A stretch of 64,000 bases of DNA from Zygaena filipendulae (Eukaryota > Arthropoda > Insecta > Lepidoptera > Zygaenidae), in assembly GCA_907165275.2 (NCBI GenBank), contig OU015651.1, positions 15,398,501 to 15,462,500 of the forward strand, given 5' to 3'. Shown piece by piece: positions 41,801-53,100 of this stretch. Both the position numbers and the translations under genes were made by a program. The notes beneath the pieces were generated by a model that was given only the letters and a program-made list of their open reading frames with translations, was not told the origin of the DNA and ran no database searches. How positions within the stretch are numbered: the stretch's first letter is position 1; the number at the start of each line of letters is the position of its first letter.

Positions 41801-42636
41801 TTGACCCCGATGCGAGTCAAAAGATTCTCGGTATGAAATGGGAGCCCAGTAAGGACTCGTTCACCTTTGATATCGCTTCTAGTGAAGATAGGTGTTCTAA
41901 GCGGAATATTTTATCTGCTATTGCTCGGATATGGGATGTGCTGGGTTTTGTTGCTCCAGCTGTCTTATACGCAAAGTTGTTGATAAAACAACTATGGCTT
42001 CTCAAAATTGATTGGGATGAGGTTCCTCCTCAGAAAATTGTTGATACTTGGTCTAAGTTTCGACAGGAGTTGCCTTTATTAACTCAAATCAGTATTCCCC
42101 GTCACGTAGGTTTGGTGCCAGAATGTGTAGTCAGCCTTTTAGCGTTCGCGGACGCTAGTGAAAATGCTTATGGAGCAGTTATTTATCTTCATGTGGAGGG
42201 CCCAGAAAGTACGTCCGTTAACTTTCTGTGTGCCAAATCAAGAGTAGCACCAGTAAAAAGCGTTTCGCTAGCCCGGTTAGAGCTATGTGCCGCGTTGCTC
42301 ATGTCGAAGTTAGTTCGATGTGTAGTTAGCACTATCTCTCCTCGATATTTAATTAGTCGTATCTTTGCCTTCTCCGATTCGACAGTGACACTACACTGGA
42401 TTCATTCCAGTCCACATCGTTGGAAGACATTTGTCGCTAATCGCGTGGCCAAAATTCATGAAAATTTATCGTCTTCGCATTTTTTCCATATCTCTGGTAA
42501 GGAAAATCCGAGTGACTGTTTATCGCGTGGCCTTATGCCGGCTCAGCTTATCTCTCATCCATTGTGGCTCCATGGTCCACCCTGGGCCCAAGAGGATATT
42601 GGCCGTTGGCCTGTTACACCGTTCGGATATTCCTGA
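38896..42636 (+). CDS. BEL-2 Gag, protease, RT and RNase H (1246 codons)
   Basis: First part of the broken polyprotein. Domains: DUF1759-type Gag core ('LPPIELPKFNGDSKLWP', near residue 125); zinc knuckle CX2CX4HX4C near 375; DUF1758 protease with LIDNGSQ, Asn-Gly after the catalytic Asp; reverse transcriptase with YMDD at 911; RNase H region with FADAS. The frame runs past the RNase H end ('HGPPWAQ', also in BEL-1) and then stops early. Codon use is more AT-rich than in BEL-1, as expected for separate lineages. Confidence 0.9.
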   Translation: MPLMEEKMVSPKIKILEARQSSYFARLQSIYDASQRIKTSTDKELFLASATNIVSLRKEFNLVVEELNLAKMEADPKFTPSFGVWQSFDELFSQVQHVVDTFNGKQSGETKPTLTPAKLKLPPIELPKFNGDSKLWPTFFECFNNTIHNNLKLSNSEKIYYLSSLLEGRALASISGLLPTGDNYHVIYDTLVEKYQDVRSLGTAYLDVMFEFKRMQSASMDGLNSFIDQFSVSISPFERLNIENKLDFIYLYLAIKKVDSETARLFEQHVRSENLPTYASFVKFVKEQAKIMERTGVQSSSKVNNKPISVPKGFKPSVTRPGSSKVTQSYVTANQSNLCKLCNNNNHNQLSRCPEFLKQSARERYKVVKKLSGCVSCLSLNHTSPTCKSTSVCSHCHVKTHHSLLHFPDNNVISSSTPRSQSITTTPRAAEVESDSSQVTPIGGASSTNNNIVSLCSVQSDSAIGVQRFQQPSTVLLATARVRVVDARGGSHLLRCLIDNGSQDHFITKQCCNKLALKLKPVPSPVSVHGFGGTSNVIQGVTNLIFFSRFNDKIPYEIHPLVVDCITDKLPTAEIDVSVLTYLSSVSLADDTFHIPGDIDLLIGAQLFAQLLLPGRVQGPSRFPVALQTSLGFVVMGKAPIHTSNQRQRSVALCSVSETPIDAVLQKFWELEEFSSNKSSTLNKEEQECENIYNKTTTRDSSGRYTVALPFKSDPALLGSSLGTAERRFLSLERKLQAEPTMRTAYDDIVKEYLKQGYIVAIKENGQSGGYVIPHHGVVRQDKVTTKVRMVLDASARTDSGVSLNQILHIGPNLQADIFSLLVEFRLFPVACCADVRQMYLQIKVLPEHHKFLRIVYRFHPNDELTLFEFQRVCFGLSASPYLALRTIQQLGRDEQVAFPVAADVVKRNVYMDDLVQSWLKVSDAAEASSQLIGMFKAGGFDLVKWSSNSSELLTHLPDTHLHPQSVSFDPDASQKILGMKWEPSKDSFTFDIASSEDRCSKRNILSAIARIWDVLGFVAPAVLYAKLLIKQLWLLKIDWDEVPPQKIVDTWSKFRQELPLLTQISIPRHVGLVPECVVSLLAFADASENAYGAVIYLHVEGPESTSVNFLCAKSRVAPVKSVSLARLELCAALLMSKLVRCVVSTISPRYLISRIFAFSDSTVTLHWIHSSPHRWKTFVANRVAKIHENLSSSHFFHISGKENPSDCLSRGLMPAQLISHPLWLHGPPWAQEDIGRWPVTPFGYS

Positions 42637-44152
42637 AATTAAATCGATTGCGTTACCGGCAGTAATTGCTGATGAACCTGTTTTGTATTCCCTGGCCAAA
42701 AGAATTTCTTCTTGGTTCAAGTTACTACGTAGTGTGGTGTATGTCCTACGATTCATTAAGAAGTTATCTTCTCGTGGTACTATAACCTCAGCTGATATAA
42801 CTTATGCTGAGCTAGCTATATTACGATCCGTCCAATCTATTTATTTTGCGGATGATATAAAAGCTGTTAGTAAGGGTGACGATTGCTCCCCGGCAGTTCA
42901 AAGACTTAATCCGATGCTAGTAGACGGAGTTCTGAGAGTTGGAGGTCGGCTTCAGAACAGTGGTCTGTCGTTCGGCCACAAGCATCCGATTCTTCTGCCT
43001 CGTAAGGACCATGTCGTTGAGTTGATTGTGGATTATACCCACCGTAGAAATTGTCATACAGGTCCAAATCTTTTGTTGTCAATTTTGCGTCAACGATTCT
43101 GGATTTTTTCCGGTCGTCGCATAGTACGTGCTCGAGTACATGCTTGCAATTTTTGCTTTAAAGCCCGTCCTAAAGTAGCGATCCCACCAATCATGTCAAA
43201 TTTGCCCGAGTGCAGGTTAAATATATCCAAACCGTTTGCCCATACGGGAGTTGATTATGGCGGGCCGTTACCTATAACATTAACTCGTAAACGTGGCGTT
43301 CGATCGCAAAAGGCCTACCTTTGTGTGTTTATTTGCCTTTCCACTAGAGCGGTGCACATTGAGGTGGCCCCAGATTTGAGTACCGAAGCATTTCTGAACG
43401 CTTTCAAACGTTTTATCTCCCGTCGAGGACCCGTTGAAAGACTTTACTCGGACAACGGTACAAATTTTGTAGGTGCTCGTACCTACCTTCGAGAGTTGTA
43501 TGCTTTCCTGGACTCTTCCCAGTATCTGAAGGAATTTCAGGGTGAGTTGGCAGCTAATCGTATTTCTTGGCAAATGATTCCACCTTCCGCTCCCCACTTT
43601 GGTGGTAGTTGGGAGGCTACAATTAAATCATTCAAGACGCATCTGTTTAGGGTCATAGGTCCCCAAATCCTTACTTATGAGGAGCTTTTAACGATTCTCT
43701 GCCAAATAGAGGCAGTCTTGAATTCCAGACCTCTATGTGTGGGTCTTAGTCCAGATCCTAGTGAACCTGTCCCACTTACTCCTGCCCATTTTCTAAATGC
43801 AGTTCCTTTGCGTTCGCTTCCATCTCCTGAAGTAACTGAAGAGCGCGAACATTTGTTATCTCGCTTTGAACTGTTGAACAAATTGGTACAGTCGTATTGG
43901 CGGCGGTGGAGCACCGAATACCTCCATACCCTTCAGGTCAGAGGAAAGTGGACGTCGGATTCTCAATCCGTAAAGGTAGGGACAGTGGTTTTAATTTGGC
44001 AGGATAATGCCCCGCCACTGCATTGGCCACTTGGTCGAATTCAGGAAACCTATGCAGGTAGGGACGGAAAAATTCGGGTCGCGTTGGTAAAGACCAAGTA
44101 TGGTACGCTTAAGCGCCCGATTGTGCGGTTGTGTCCGCTGCCCACTCAGTAG
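42620..44152 (+). pseudogene. BEL-2 integrase part, shifted frame
   Basis: Integrase portion in the +1 frame relative to the upstream part. The open frame extends back to 42431, but homology to BEL-1 passes from one frame to the other at about 42600-42630. It has the HHCC finger, core with DYGGP, YSDNGTN and the 'PHFGGSWEA' Glu region, and a DUF5641 tail ending CPLPTQ. A net shift of one base (or minus two) separates it from RT, so no full polyprotein is made unless ribosomes shift or the assembly is wrong. Confidence 0.85.
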
Positions 44153-44341
44153 TAGCTTATTAGCGGTAGTTCTAGGGTTATTCGTACTTTGTTCGGATAA
44201 TCCTCTTAGTATTATTAAGTTTACTCTTAGTTGACGGTTTCTCGTCACTTAATATCTAAGTTTAAGTCTTCATTATGATAGGTTAGCTTAGGATTATTTT
44301 GGTTTCCCTTTTCGAAAGAGAACCTTTCAAGCCGGGGGCTG

Positions 44342-44968
44342 TGTTTGGGCTATTTATAAATCTGGACATTGGCAACCCGGTATTTAAATTTCGCGCCTAT
44401 GCCATCCATGGGTGGACTGAACGCTCGACCAATCGGCGCGGGCGCGGTAGTTCCCCACATCATGATGGCGGCGTTGCATTCGTTTTTTGGCTCATGCTTG
44501 CGCCGGCTGAGCCAACGAGTGTGTTCCCGACTGTGTATTGAGGTGTACGTGCTGCTCTGCGTTAGCTTCGCTCGCGAGTGCCGGACTTTGGAGTGACCCT
44601 TTGGTGTTTGCTTTCAATCCTCGAATACACAGCTTTTTATGGACGCATGCCCACCGCACGCTTGGTGAACTATTTATTTAAGTTGTGTGGTGCTTTAAAT
44701 TTGGTGAACAAGCGCGACGAGAGTCGCCTGTGTGGCACGCTTGGACACTGCTTTGTCGCCATTTTGTACGCTTGTCCGCGGCTTCCGCCGTAGAAGCTTG
44801 CGGCGTGAACGCACATTGAAGAAGACCACCTGGGAGCCGATCATTTGGTGTCAGTCAAGTAAGTCCGCCTTGCATTTGGTTATAGGTTTCGGAATTTATT
44901 TGCTGGTTGCCAATACTGGGTGCTTACATACCTACCGGTTCTCCAGGCCTTCAGAAGGCGCGTTCACA
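44342..44968 (+). repeat. BEL-2 3' LTR
   Basis: Same length and ends as the 5' LTR. It is preceded by a G-rich tract (AAGCCGGGGGC) that is the likely polypurine region. Confidence 0.95.
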
Positions 44969-44973
44969 ATAGT

Positions 44974-47195
44974 GATAATGATTTAATTCGTACCTAATTG
45001 AAAATTTTGAGAAACTCACTTTCGCATTTATAATAATGTGATGTGGCATTATTTTGATTTTTCTCTAGTTTGATTACGAAATGCTATGCCATTGCTGTCC
45101 TGCTGTTGCTGTTGATGTCCCTTTTGGCAGAGCATGCAAGATAACTTGGGTTTAGATTAGGTAGGTAGGTACCTACTTCTTTAATGTTTGTTTATTATTC
45201 TTGTGTGTTGTGCAGAAATAATTTTTATTCTATTCTATTCTAAATGATTTTAAGTAAGGGTTCTATTCTATTCTAAAAGAACGATCTTTTATAAGTACAT
45301 ATAACAATACAGAATAGTCGGTAGGTAGGTACATAAAATATTAGAATTGTGGAGGAGATCTTATCAATTGTTTAAATTGAGATGTTCTGTGGAGCACACG
45401 ATGCTTTGTTTAGATCGCTTGCCTACAGCCTAATGCCTCTCATGGCTCACATTGTAAAATGGTACCTATTACATTTTGAGTAGAATTTATATCTATTATA
45501 TTACCTATTTTATTTATATTTTATTTATTTACTTTAATCCACAGTACTTAAAAACTAATTAAACAATGCTGTCTTGCTCGCGAACTGTCGCTTATATGTA
45601 GGTAGGTACATTGTCTGGGTCTCCTGTCTCGACTCTCGGTCGCAGTGCGCATCTCCACCTGAGTCCTTGTGTGTATTGAAACTGCTACTGATATCGATTG
45701 ATCTGTTGCGTTTAAGTCTGTACCTCTGTGCCACTACCTCAGACGAAATAAACGTCTGAGGCCACTACTAGATAATGTAATTAGATATTGATGTCACTGT
45801 GCACTGTAGGTAAGTGTTAATTATTAAGTTTATTTTTGCGTTAACTCAAAATCACGGAAATTCAAAATGTATAAAAAATATGGGAAGAGTTTAAGTCGGC
45901 GCAGTTATTTTTAAACAACAGCTGTCATGTTCCATACGCCTTAAATAATATAAGTAATCTATGTAGATAAGTGAACATCACAATGAGCACGCGTCAGTCG
46001 CCACAGACCACAGCCATTGCTTTTCACGTGCTTACGTCAGAGAGTGAACGAATGAACTTACCTATGCATCCCTTTCTAACGCATGAGTAAACAAAAGAGT
46101 GCGATCTTATTTTATCACTACAGACAGGAAGTGTTATATTTTGTTATTCCACGTTACACATTTTTATTTTATGACAATGGGAATTGGGACCCATATCTTT
46201 TTTTAATATTAAGCAGCTGTGTTTTTGTTTTCGTTGCTCAATTTTCTATCAGTACGTCTGTTTTACTAACATAAATACCTACGTAAACTGTGTCATTGGT
46301 GAATGGGTTGTGTCATAATTATTGTGTTGAGTGTCGTGTTGTTGTAGGTACGTACCTATAATATAAATTAAAGTATTCAGAGATATTATAATGATATCGA
46401 ATAGCCTTTTGCCAGGAATTAAGAAGTAATGGCTGGAAAGTAAGTCACCAACACTATAATTTTCGTACTTAATAGGTATGACTTTAAAGTTATATAAATT
46501 GCAATTATGCTATTAATAACAGACTGTCTTCCGCGACTGAATGACAAAAAGAATAAGAATTCGTTTTAAATAAAATATTAGTAAAAACGTAGGTAAGAAG
46601 TGAATAAACTGTAGGCATGATCTACCTATTTTCTTCCGAGCGGCTCTAATTTTATTCGGCTAACTAAAGTTTTGATCGGCTCACCAAAATATGACATGAA
46701 GTTTCGTTACTAAGTTTTCTATGCATTAACGATAGTAAGATGTCAATTTGACTTGGAGGACTGTTTCGTTACCTTCGCATTGCTTTTTGATTTTTTCTTT
46801 TATACGGGCCCGAGAAGTGGTTTTGAGTAAAAAATATTTTTGTCTAAAGATTATTGTTAGGTAGGTACTCCGTATTATTGTTACTTTTATCCTGCCAAAA
46901 ATAAAGTCTCGTGTATGGATTTTTTTTAATCAATTGGACAATGATTCCCGTATTTATTTAATTTATTTAATGTAATTTCCCCTACATTCATTTTATTGGG
47001 AAATACCTACATGCAAAGTGGGAAACCGGATAGTCGGCGCTCTTTGCCGAATAGTCGCCGAGTAGTCGCCGACTACAAAAGAGGCCGGATAGTCGACTTT
47101 ACCGACTAGTCGGAACATCTGTAGTAAAAATATACATTCCCAGGTGGATATAGAATCTCACTAAGGAACTATTACATAACAATAATATTGTATCA
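44974..47195. other. AT-rich intergenic DNA between BEL-2 and gene B
   Basis: No gene recognised. GTAGGTAGGTACCTAC-type words are frequent. Near 47030-47110 a GC-richer block repeats 'TAGTCG' and 'CCGACTA' on both strands. A possible 11-nt first exon of gene B at 46429 is treated separately. Confidence 0.4.
46429..46439 (+). other. Speculative micro first exon for gene B
   Basis: ATGGCTGGAAA followed by GTAAGT leaves phase 2, as do the two other candidate first exons. It would give a leaderless product. A chance match is quite possible. Confidence 0.15.
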
Positions 47196-47518
47196 CTAGC
47201 TGTGCCCCGCGGTTTCACCCGCGTTAAAATTCTAATTTAATTCGAATTCCGGGATAAAAAGTAGGTACCTACCCTATATGTCCTTTTCTGTAAGTCTGGC
47301 AACGTGTAGTATGCAATAATTAATTCTATGTCATCCGCGTTAATTTTGGAGATCCCGCGGGAATTACGGGATAAAAGGTAGCCTATGTTCTTTTCCATGT
47401 CAAAGGCTACATGCATGCCAAATTTCATCAAAATCCGTTCAGCCGTTTTTGCGTGATTGAGTAACAAACATCCAAACATCTATACATCCACACTTTCACA
47501 TTTATAATATTAGTAGGA
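47196..47518 (-). mobile_element. Two joined Helitron-like elements
   Basis: CTAGCTGTGCCCCGCGGTTT begins the first. A second core ('ATCCGCGTTAATTTTGGAG') starts near 47333 and runs to TAATATTAGTAGGA. A further hairpin-end fragment lies at 47633-47730. Confidence 0.65.
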
Positions 47519-47842
47519 TTATTAATATACCATGTAGGTACATTGAGAATAAGCTCATATTATTTTGTTCACATTGTGATATAATTAAACTAAACTATAA
47601 GGTAACTAACTAAAATAATATATCTAGCAACAACTAGCGTTGTGCCCCGCGGTTCCACCTGCGGTAATTCCGGGCTACAGTACAGTATAGCCTATGTTAC
47701 TCAGGGATAATGAAGCATTGTAATGGTGAAAAAAATCAGGAAACATGCTAGGTACCTATAAGACGCGACTTTTGTCAATACTCACGACTGACGGTCGCGG
47801 CTGGTGTTATGTCCGACCAATAGCATTATCGTGTGCAACTAT

Positions 47843-49517
47843 TGTTTGTTTGTTTGTTTGTATACTTTATTGAGCATAAAAAAAGTTTTTACAAGTTGAT
47901 AAAATCAAAACAAATAGATAATTTATGCTCAAAGGCGGACTTATCCCGCGAGGGGATTTCTTCCAGTCAACCTTTGAAAAATCGAATGGAATTGAAGAAA
48001 ACATTGGCGGGAGAAGAGATAAATAGAAAGGAGGTTGACAAACATAAAAATAATGGTTTGATAGAATCAAGACGGGATAAAAAAGGAAAGGAAATAAAAG
48101 AAAAGTTGTAAAATAAATAGATAAGAAAAAATAAGGAAGGCATAATATATAAGAATATAAATAAAATACATATCTGCATATACAGTAATATATCAATACA
48201 TAATAAACTACTAGGTTCTTCTGATAAGATAACATAATAATATATATATAAGAATATTTTATGATTAAAGAAACTCAACGCAGGCTAAGGAAATGCTTCT
48301 TCAACTTCACTTTAAAGGAAGACAGGGATGGGGCTTGGCGAATGGGGATAGGCAGTGAGTTCCAGAGCCTCGCAGCTAGAATAGTAAAGGACTTACTATA
48401 GGAGTAGGAATGGTGAAAAGGAATCTCAAGCGAGAAATTTATGCTTGAGCGAAGACGGCCACCACTTTGCTGAGCAAGAAATTCAAAATTACTTCTGAGA
48501 TAGTAAGGAGAGGAAGGATTAAAGAGAATGGTGTGGAGAAAACAGAGGATATGAGAGTTTCGGCGGAGACGGGTAGGTAACCATTGTAGTTGTAGGCGGA
48601 AGGCAGACACGTGGTCAAATTTACGAAGCCCAAAAACATACCGAATGCAGACATTCTGCAGACGCTCAATCCTATCAGCCAGCCCCTCGGCAACATCGAG
48701 AAAGACCACATCACCGTAGTCAATCAGGGGTAAGAGAAGAGATTGAGCGAGCATGGCTTTAGTTTTGACAGGGAGAAAATCTTGCAGACGCTTCAAGGAG
48801 TGCAGAGAAGCAAAAAGCTTCCGACTGATCCCATTTATGTGAGCAGACCAAGAAAGAGTTTGATCCATGATAATACCTAGATTGCGAACGGTGGGAGATA
48901 GTGGAATTTTAGATCCGTTAAAGAGTATGTCAGGTATCACCATGTTCTGCGCCCTAGAGATGTAATAGTTATTGCCAATAAGTATAGCCTGAGATTTGGA
49001 CGCATTGACCAATAATCCAAACTCCCTCGACCAGGCAGAGATCGCCTCCAAGTCACTATTTATGGCATTGACCGCAGAAGTAAGTTCATCGATTCCAGAT
49101 GCAGTGTAAATTTGCAGATCATCAGCATACAGGTGAAGTGATGAGGTGACAACTGAAGTGATGCCATTGATAAAAATTGAGAAGAGGATTGGCGAGAGGA
49201 TTCCACCCTGGGGGACACCCGCTGAAAGAAAACACCAGTCAGATCTGACATCGTCGATTCTGACGAGCTGCTTACGCCCAAAGAGGTAGGATTTAAACCA
49301 GGACAAAGTGTTGGGAGAGAGATTTAGGGTGTTTAGAGTACCAAGCAGTATATCAAAATCAACTGTATTGAATGCGCTGCTAAAATCAAGAAGTACAAGA
49401 AGGGTTAATTTTTTGTTTTCGATGTTCAAACGAATGTCATCTGTGATCTTAAGCAACGCTGTGATCGTGCTGTGACCAGAACGGAAACCAGACTGAAAAG
49501 GACTAAGCAGATTATGT
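47843..49517 (-). mobile_element. 5'-truncated LINE with 7-bp target duplication
   Basis: Flanked by CAACTAT (47836-47842 and 49518-49524). On the minus strand it runs from inside reverse transcriptase to a ~430-bp 3' UTR and an (AAAC)n tail. Tail type and RT style suggest a CR1/L2/Daphne-type clade; this is not certain. Confidence 0.85.
48275..49517 (-). pseudogene. LINE reverse transcriptase, 5'-truncated
   Basis: Open frame to the stop at 48275. The methionine at 49456 is internal, because RT sequence ('FQSGFRSGHST') continues upstream to the truncation point. RT motifs: LLDFSSAFNTV (motif A Asp), GVPQGGILSP (B) and YADD (C). A LINE-typical C-terminal region with RLQNVCIRYVFGL follows. 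The endonuclease domain and ORF1 are absent, so this copy cannot move alone. Confidence 0.9.
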
Positions 49518-50049
49518 CAACTATGTGTAAAATAAGACGGAGACATGACGTTGAGCACTCGGATGTATGACGTGCATCTGGCTCCAGAACTACACAGTAA
49601 GTCGCGACGGTACGCCGCGACTGGAAGTCTCGTCTTGACTTCGCTTGAACGACTGTGAACAGTGTGTGAAACTGAAAATTAAAATCAAGATTAAATTAGG
49701 TACGTACAGTTGTAATTGCTGGCGGTTATCAGTTATTACAGCGACTGATTAGATATGAAATATTATTAGGTACAATATCTCTGAGATCGTTGCCTGAAAA
49801 TTATGATAAATACAAATTTGCAGCATGGTTTTAGAATAATAAAGATACAGAACGAACAAACCGTCGCATTTTTACACTACACTTGGGACTTCAATGCATT
49901 GTCATAAAGATCATAATGAAACGTAGAGAAGGTTAAAAGGTAGACATCCTCGTATAATAATCATAAATAGACAATATAGATATTGTTCTTGGAAGTGATT
50001 AGTGTGTCGGGGATCGCTTACATTGCCGGCCGTGGTGCGGGCGTGGAGC

Positions 50050-50162
50050 ATGCTGCGGCTGCGGCTGAACAACAAGCAGTGGTTTGCCATCATCGCAGCG
50101 TTAGCGTGCATCGTTGTGGTCATCGCCGTGGCCGTGACGTTTTCCAAAGAAGGGCTGACGAG
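50050..50162 (+). other. Distal first exon of gene B: membrane anchor
   Basis: Encodes a short basic N-terminus (MLRLRLNNKQW), then about 19 hydrophobic residues (IIAALACIVVVIAVAVTF) and KEGLT. This fits a type II signal anchor. The donor is GC (AG|GCAAGT), otherwise a perfect consensus. The in-frame upstream reading has no ATG, so 50050 is the start. It could instead belong to another gene, but the phase fits gene B. Confidence 0.55.
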
Positions 50163-53100
50163 GCAAGTTTGTGAAACAGAAAAAACAAACAGTCTATCGT
50201 AGGACTACTTGTAATCAGTATTTTTGATAGCCATCAAATGAGTATACAGACATACTATATACGGTCGCGCAAGTTCAGTGCTCTTTCCCAATCCAAAAGT
50301 GCCCAACGTACGTAAGAGAGTTCAGTCATTTTTCGACATTTCAAAACCCAACTTGCATAAAGAAGTTTTCACATCATGACGGTCACGCTCGCGCTAGTTT
50401 AGTGCTTTTCACCGTCCTAAAAGTACCCAACGTGCATAAAAAAGTTTTCACATCGTGATGGTCATGCGAGTTTGCTCATTTCCATCCCAAAGGTGCCCAA
50501 TGTGCCCAAATAAGTTTTTCATTACTCATGCTCGGAAAGTAGGTCTGAAGTTGCCTGAGAAGCGGGTTGAAAGTAACCCTTTTCAGCCCTAGGGAGAATC
50601 GCTTTCAACTGACAACTGTCAAATTATTAAAAAAAAACTAGGTCTATTTTCACATTTCTATTGAACCATGTTTCAACTTTCTATACAGCCAGCGCGAAGT
50701 AAAATTGAAATAACATAAAGTTTAAGTAGGTATTAATTAAAATAAAATTCACTCACTTTTTCTTAAGCTAATTCCTATTTATATTTTTTATTTTCTTTAA
50801 TTAATACTTAATAATTAAAGAAAATATTTTTTTTAGGTCGCCACAATGTAAATAAAAAATACTGGCTGAATAGCTAGCCGGCCAAAGAAAAAGAAATAGG
50901 TGGGAAAGTGTCAAGCGACTATCCGATCTTCACTCATTTTTTCTTTAGCTAATTCCTATTTTTATTTTGACTTTCCTTGCATTCGTAATGAAAAGCACAG
51001 TGTTACCCTCGGGAGAAAGTAACTTATTTAGTGCCTCGAACTATTGGCGCCCTCGCTACGCTCGGGCGCCAAACCCCGTCTCGGCACTAAATGAGTTACT
51101 TTCACCCCTTGGATAACAATGTACTATTAACACCGCGACGGTCACGGAAGTTCAGTGCCTTTTCCCCATGCCAAAAGAGCCCTACCTACCAAAAAGAGTT
51201 TTCACTTCAAAAGCAATCAATTTGGGACCGCGTTTGTGTTGTCGGATTTTTCATTCGTAGGAAGCAAATTTACGTAACAAATTTTTTGAAAACACTTAAT
51301 TTTTCACGTTTCATCCTCTCACGTTGCTCGTAAAGTTTTTGTTTATTCTAGGTGTAAGCAGACTAGGTAAATCTTTTTGTGCTCTCGTAATTCGAATGTT
51401 TTCCACCGAATATCTTGAAACTTTGCCGCAAAGTTGCATTCTAGTTGGTACGTACGTATTTTTGTCCAAAAATTATTATTAATATTTTTAGTAAAATCGA
51501 TCGTCTTTAAATGATTAATGTAATAAATTTGTATTTGCTGTGATTATTTCGATATCCTTATCGTTATTGATGATTCTCGATTTTGTACGGAGGTGTCTTG
51601 TTTTATTTTCTGTCCAATGTATTTAAGATTTTGGTCAATCCTACTAATATTATAAATGTGAAAGAGTGGATGTTTGGATGTTAGTGTAACATTAGTAGGA
51701 TGACCAGCATTTTTTTAATACTTATCTCGAGTTCCAGATGGAATTTAGAAAAAATCGAAACATGAATATCTAAGTTAGACCCTTAGCAATACAACAGAAA
51801 AAACCGCATTCAATTTGGTGCAGCAGTTTTTGCGTAGCACGAATACAAACATACAGACAGACAGACAAAAATTCTAAAAACGGTATTTTTGGCTTCTATA
51901 TCACTCATATTATATAGAGTCACCTTAATTTATTTTTTATTATTTAACTCCCACGTTCAGACATCGACCTGTTACAATTTAATTATATGTATAGATTGTC
52001 CAGAAACTTCACCAGTACAACAATACTAACTAGTTTGAGTAACTTTTTTATTTATTTACTTAAAAAATTTGAAGATAGTGTATAATCAATATAAAAGTTA
52101 GAGAAATTACTTGTAAATGAAAATCAAATATCTAATATTATGTGTCATTGCCCATACAAAGTAGAGAAACGTATTTACAAACTTCTGAACATAAGCGACC
52201 TACATACCTACTCACTTATATTGCTAATAAAAGCATTATTTTCATAGGCCACTTATAAGATATTTATTGTATGGTTCCTATTTTAAATGGAAATAATATA
52301 TAGCAGTTATTTTACGCACTTTGGACGCACTAATGCTTATCTATGTCCTATTAAAGGACATCATACTGAACGACAACCCGAAGGCCTACCGCGACACTTA
52401 CTAAGTAGGTAGTTCAAGTAACTTGAACATTGTAAACGCTGCAGATGCCTCAAATCACATATCTGTAATTACTCTCAGTTTTGTATTTAGTTCGTGATCG
52501 ATTCTCTATCGAATAGTTTGTGACTGTGAACTGATAAGAGTTATCTTTTACATAACATATAATATTACATTAAAATATTACAAGTAACATTATATCCATA
52601 ATGTTTCGTTGGAACCAATACAGTTTCCTAATATTTTGCTTTACTTTTACTGCAGCAGTGTTATGGTAAGTGACATAATATACGTAACAAATATGTATAA
52701 TTAATGATCAGATAATGATGATACAAATGATGACTTGTGTTATTTTGAATATGTAGATTATAGAAGAAAGGAATATAGTAGAAGATAACAGCAGATAGTT
52801 ATCTGCTGTTGTAATGATAGCTGACTAACTTATGATGATAACATAACACAATATAACTGAAGGCAGGGAAAGGTAGGACCAAGACTATTAGCTGAGCGAC
52901 ACATCTAGAACGAACTAGAAACTATTACAAAGAATTGCACCAACATAGAAGTTGTACAGCATACCAGATATCCGTAGGGAACACGGAGCAGTGCCTGGGA
53001 CTTGCGACCCAGGTGTAGGTTTAATGGGGCCCCTTTACAATGCATGAACGCTCACCTCCACTGCCCGTGCTCCCGACTTAAGCAAACCTTAACCTACTAC

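Larger units (their letters stand above)
37421..44968 (+). mobile_element. BEL-2: full-length BEL/Pao LTR retrotransposon, frame broken
   Basis: A 7548-bp element with 627-bp LTRs (37421-38047 and 44342-44968) and the 5-bp duplication ATAGT (37416-37420 and 44969-44973). The LTR reading frames are identical where compared, so insertion is recent. It has an 848-bp AT-rich leader before the first ATG. It is clearly a different lineage from BEL-1: the proteins align but share only part of their residues. Confidence 0.95.

Noticed and set aside
47833..48278. Frames of 90-120 codons around the LINE tail
   Set aside because: They fall in the AT-rich LINE 3' UTR, read in either direction, with no domain content.
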